A DNA stretch of 64,000 nucleotides from an uncultured Xanthomonas sp. GTDB taxonomy: Bacteria > Pseudomonadota > Gammaproteobacteria > Xanthomonadales > Xanthomonadaceae. The notes under the pieces were generated by a model. The model was not told the DNA's origin. It searched no databases and saw nothing but the letters and a program-made list of their open reading frames with translations. A program made the position numbers and the translations under genes. Positions 61,262 to 64,000 of the stretch are shown here, in pieces. Position 1 is the first letter of the stretch; the number at the start of each line of letters is the position of its first letter. The DNA lies in contig CALTTS010000016.1 of NCBI GenBank assembly GCA_943912265.1, forward strand, positions 1-64,000, read 5' to 3'.

Positions 61262-61876
61262 TCAGCGCAGCCAGGCTTCGGTGGCCTGCAGCATGGCCCG
61301 GCGCGCGAGCAGGAAATCCCACAGGCTGCCGCCGAGCTGGCGCCACAGCGCGGCCGAGCGGACCGCGGCCAGCAGCAGCGCGCGGATCTCGGCCACCACG
61401 CCGGGCTGGCCGAGGTAGTGCGGGTTGCCCTGGACCAGGATGCGCGGGCGCAGGTGGCTCAGGGTGTCGGCGTACAGGCCGCCGAGCGCGGCCAGCACGT
61501 CCGGGTGGCCGGCGCCGAGCGATTCGGCCCGGCCGGCCTGTTCGCGCAGGCCGGCCGACACCTTGCGCACGGTGTCGGCGGAGGCGTCGAAGCGGCGTTC
61601 GAGCTGGAAGATCGCCAGCGCGAGGCGGGCCACGGCGTCGTCGCGGCGGCTCTTGTCCAGGTGCCCGCGCAGCAGGCGCAGGCCCTGCGCCAGCTCGCCG
61701 GCGCTGCCGTACACGGCCTGCGGCGTGGGCGCGTCGATCCGGAACACGCTGTCCACGGCGGTGCGCACGGCGGCATCCTCGGCCTGGCCGGTTTCGGCGA
61801 TGCGGCGGACCTGGTGCAGCGCCTGCACCAGCCCGGCCAGGGCCAGCACGCGCTGCTCGATGGTGTCGTTGCTCAT
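61262..61876 (-). CDS. hflD: High-frequency lysogenization protein HflD homologue
   Basis: 204 residues, mostly helical, with the family pattern [20 protein letters not shown] and [20 protein letters not shown]. HflD is a peripheral membrane protein that in E. coli slows lambda CII-dependent transcription; its normal role is unclear. It overlaps mnmA by 4 bases, as in the E. coli nudJ-mnmA-hflD order. The gene marks the end of the flagellar region on this strand and carries no flagellar promoter of its own. Confidence 0.93.
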   Translation of the reverse strand: MSNDTIEQRVLALAGLVQALHQVRRIAETGQAEDAAVRTAVDSVFRIDAPTPQAVYGSAGELAQGLRLLRGHLDKSRRDDAVARLALAIFQLERRFDASADTVRKVSAGLREQAGRAESLGAGHPDVLAALGGLYADTLSHLRPRILVQGNPHYLGQPGVVAEIRALLLAAVRSAALWRQLGGSLWDFLLARRAMLQATEAWLR

Positions 61877-63012
61877 CCGGCCATTGTACCGGCGCCGTTG
61901 CCGGCTTCCGCCAGGCGGCGTTCGAGCGGCGCGTCGGTGGAGGCGATGACCGCGCCGCCGAGGCATTCCTCGCCGGCGTACAGCACCAGCGACTGCCCCG
62001 GCGTGACCGCCCGCTGCGGCCGGGCGAAGCGGACATCGAGCGTGCCGTCGTCGCGCACCTCGACGCGGCAGGGCTCGTCGTGCTGGCGGTAGCGCACCTG
62101 CGCGGTGCAGTCGAAGGCGCGGGCCGGCGGGGCGCCGGCAACCCAGTGCGCGGCCTCCGAGCGCAGCCGCGAGGACATCAGCCACGGACTGGCGGCGTCC
62201 TGGTCCACGTACAGGACGTTGTTGGCCACGTCCTTGCCGACCACGTACCACGGCGCCGCCGCGCGGCCGCGCACGCCGCCGATGGCCAGGCCCTCGCGCT
62301 GGCCGAGGGTGAAATAGAACACGCCCGGGTGTTCGCCGATGCGCGCGCCCTGCGGGTCGCGCATCTCGCCGGGCCGGGCCGGCAGGTACTGGCCGAGGAA
62401 GCTGCGGAAATCGCGCTCGCCGATGAAGCAGATGCCGGTGGAATCCTTCTTCGCCGCGGTCGGCAGGCCGGCCCCGGCGGCGATCCGGCGCACGTCGGGC
62501 TTGGGCAGTTCGCCGATCGGGAACAGGGTCCGCGACAGCTGCGTCTGGCCGAGCTGGTGCAGGAAGTAGCTCTGGTCCTTGTTACGGTCCCGCCCGCGCA
62601 GCAGCCGCCAGCGCCCGTCCGTCCGGGCGACGCGGGCGTAGTGGCCGGTGGCGATGCGCTCGGCGCCCAGCGCCAGCGCCGCGTCGAGGAAGTGCTTGAA
62701 CTTGACCTCGCGGTTGCACAGCACGTCCGGGTTCGGCGTGCGCCCGGCGGCGTATTCGGCCAGGAAATGCGCGAACACGCCCTGCCAGTATTCGCCGGAG
62801 AAATCGCGGAAATGGAACGGGATGCCGAGCAGGCCGCACACCGCGACGGCATCGCGGCGGTCGTCCTCGGCCCGGCACTCGCCGCTGCCGTCGTCGTCCC
62901 AGTTGCGCATGAACAGGCCGGCGACCGGCTCGCCGGCGCGCACCAGCCGCAGCGCGGCCACCGAGGAATCCACGCCGCCGGACATGCCGACGATGGTGCG
63001 CGGCGTGCTCAC
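61873..63012 (-). CDS. mnmA: tRNA-specific 2-thiouridylase MnmA
   Basis: 379 residues. PP-loop ATP-binding motif [12 protein letters not shown] at 9-20, the first catalytic Cys in [13 protein letters not shown] and the second in [12 protein letters not shown]. It puts sulfur on U34 of tRNA Lys, Glu and Gln. The start is GTG at 63012, overlapping the NUDIX stop (GTGA); the longer open frame lacks homology. The C-terminal part forms a beta barrel ([14 protein letters not shown] and onward). Confidence 0.95.
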   Translation of the reverse strand: MSTPRTIVGMSGGVDSSVAALRLVRAGEPVAGLFMRNWDDDGSGECRAEDDRRDAVAVCGLLGIPFHFRDFSGEYWQGVFAHFLAEYAAGRTPNPDVLCNREVKFKHFLDAALALGAERIATGHYARVARTDGRWRLLRGRDRNKDQSYFLHQLGQTQLSRTLFPIGELPKPDVRRIAAGAGLPTAAKKDSTGICFIGERDFRSFLGQYLPARPGEMRDPQGARIGEHPGVFYFTLGQREGLAIGGVRGRAAAPWYVVGKDVANNVLYVDQDAASPWLMSSRLRSEAAHWVAGAPPARAFDCTAQVRYRQHDEPCRVEVRDDGTLDVRFARPQRAVTPGQSLVLYAGEECLGGAVIASTDAPLERRLAEAGNGAGTMAG

Positions 63013-63515
63013 CGGATGTGCCGGACCAGATCGAGCGGATGGCGCTGGCCGCCCAGCCAGTCCTGCGCGGCCTGCCAGACCAGCGGGCTGCGCAGGCGCG
63101 GCCGCGCCGCCGCCAGTTCGTCCGGGCGCATCCACAGGGCGCGGACGATGCCGGTGTCGAGCGGGCGCTCGGGATGGTGCGCCACCGGTTCGGCGCCGAA
63201 GGCGAAGCGCAGGTAGTCGCGGCCGTCGTCGGTGCGCCACTGGTAGGTGCCGATGAAGCAGGTCAGGCGCACGTCCCAGCCCGATTCCTCCAGCGTTTCG
63301 CGCAGCGCGCCCTGCTGCAGGGTCTCGTCCGGCTCCAGATGGCCGGCCGGCTGGTTCAGCACCAGCCCGCGGCCGGGCAGGGGGCGGCCGTCCCGTCCCG
63401 GATCGGCGGACTCCTCGATTAGAAGCAGGCGGCCGTTGGCATCGGCCACCACGGTGGCGACGGTGACGTGCAGGTCCCAGGCGGGCGGGGAAAGCGGGGA
63501 TTCGGAATCGTTCAC
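63009..63515 (-). CDS. nudJ: NUDIX hydrolase (NudJ-like)
   Basis: 168 residues. The NUDIX box is [23 protein letters not shown] (about 58-80), matching GX5EX7REUXEEXGU. A Pro-rich segment [13 protein letters not shown] sequence ([12 protein letters not shown]) is shared with NudJ of E. coli, a thiamine pyrophosphate and nucleotide phosphatase. It is followed directly by mnmA and hflD, the same order as in E. coli, supporting NudJ. Substrate cannot be fixed from sequence alone. Confidence 0.85.
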   Translation of the reverse strand: MNDSESPLSPPAWDLHVTVATVVADANGRLLLIEESADPGRDGRPLPGRGLVLNQPAGHLEPDETLQQGALRETLEESGWDVRLTCFIGTYQWRTDDGRDYLRFAFGAEPVAHHPERPLDTGIVRALWMRPDELAAARPRLRSPLVWQAAQDWLGGQRHPLDLVRHIR

Positions 63516-63629
63516 GGGCAGGGCACGGGCGCGGCGGCGGGCCGTGCGGAAGGGCGATGGCGGGATTGTCCTTGCTGGCGGCGGCCGGCGTCCATATCAA
63601 GGCCGGGCATCCGTAATAAAATACGCGCC

Positions 63630-63956
63630 ATGCCGCACAAGCTCATTCCCGAAAACGACCAGGACCAGGGCCTGCTGGTGGAAACCGGCAAGCCGGAGGT
63701 CGCTCCGCCGCCGCAATACCAGGTGCTGCTGCTCAACGACGACTACACGCCGATGGATTTCGTGGTCGAGGTGCTGCAGCAGTTCTTCGCGATGGACCTG
63801 GAAAAGGCCACCCAGGTGATGCTGCACGTGCATACCCGCGGCCGCGGCATCTGCGGCGTGTTCACCCGAGAGGTGGCCGAGTCCAAGGTGGCGCTGGTCA
63901 ACGAATACGCGCGGATGAACCAGCATCCGCTGCTGTGCACGATGGAAAAGGCCTGA
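63630..63956 (+). CDS. clpS: ClpAP adaptor protein ClpS
   Basis: 108 residues. The conserved core is [24 protein letters not shown] with the N-degron-binding Asn/Asp pair NDD, and [19 protein letters not shown]. ClpS hands N-degron substrates to ClpAP. The ATG at 63630 follows an AT-rich stretch (TAATAAAATA, 63614-63623) that could be a -10 box; the start is close to it, so the leader is short. clpA probably lies just beyond the right edge. The gene diverges from the NUDIX gene. Confidence 0.95.
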   Translation: MPHKLIPENDQDQGLLVETGKPEVAPPPQYQVLLLNDDYTPMDFVVEVLQQFFAMDLEKATQVMLHVHTRGRGICGVFTREVAESKVALVNEYARMNQHPLLCTMEKA

Positions 63957-64000
63957 GCGCCGGCGGCAACATCGGCTGAACGCTGCGGTCCACGGCCGCG

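Overview
The window is one long flagellar and chemotaxis locus from a GC-rich gammaproteobacterium. The order rpoN-vemR-fleQ-fliE, a RavR-type GGDEF-EAL-receiver protein in the same cluster, and an hflD-mnmA-NUDIX-clpS flank all point to the Xanthomonadaceae (Xanthomonas, Lysobacter, Luteimonas or Pseudoxanthomonas type). The genus cannot be decided from the sequence alone. Nearly all genes run on the minus strand, so transcription mostly goes from high to low coordinates. Exceptions are flgA-flgM-flgN, a sensor kinase and clpS.

From left to right: (1) 1-3.8 kb, a chemosensory module (STAS, CheY, CheA and an MCP whose frame is broken); (2) 3.8-10.7 kb, the flagellar Che and stator group cheY-cheZ-cheA and motC-motD-parC-parP; (3) 10.7-17.2 kb, fliA, flhG, flhF, flhA, flhB; (4) 17.3-19.5 kb, a membrane EAL-domain protein; (5) 19.7-31.1 kb, the export, switch and basal-body operons fliR-Q-P-O-N-M-L and fliK-J-I-H-G-F-E; (6) 31.2-36.2 kb, the regulators fleQ, vemR, rpoN, a LuxR-type response regulator and a PilZ-like protein; (7) 36.2-41.3 kb, two fliS/fliT-like pairs, fliD and two flagellins; (8) 41.5-52.0 kb, flgL-K-J-I-H-G-F-E-D-C-B; (9) 52.2-54.6 kb, cheV divergent from flgA-flgM-flgN; (10) 54.8-61.2 kb, two sensor kinases, the RavR-like c-di-GMP protein and a second MCP; (11) 61.3-64 kb, the housekeeping genes hflD-mnmA-NUDIX and clpS.

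The promoters form a readable hierarchy. RpoN and FleQ are encoded inside the locus, and nine sigma-54 sites with GG-N10-GC spacing precede fliE, fliL, flhB, motC, fliD, one fliC, flgG, flgB and flgA. Ten FliA (sigma-28) sites, close to TAAAGTTT-N11-GCCGATAA, precede the late genes: both MCPs, STAS-cheY-cheA, motC, cheY-cheZ-cheA, the EAL gene, one fliS, the other fliC, cheV and flgM. Strong hairpin terminators follow the STAS-cheY-cheA operon, fliK, both flagellins and the second MCP.

The least routine observations are: a 17-residue motif shared by the linkers of CheA and the ParP-like CheW protein and repeated at DNA level; two FliA promoters placed exactly 7 nt before the ATG, predicting leaderless cheV and motC mRNAs; duplicated fliS-fliT units next to two flagellins that have different sigma-factor promoters; and a frameshifted mcp. 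No CRISPR array, insertion sequence, tRNA or rRNA gene was seen.
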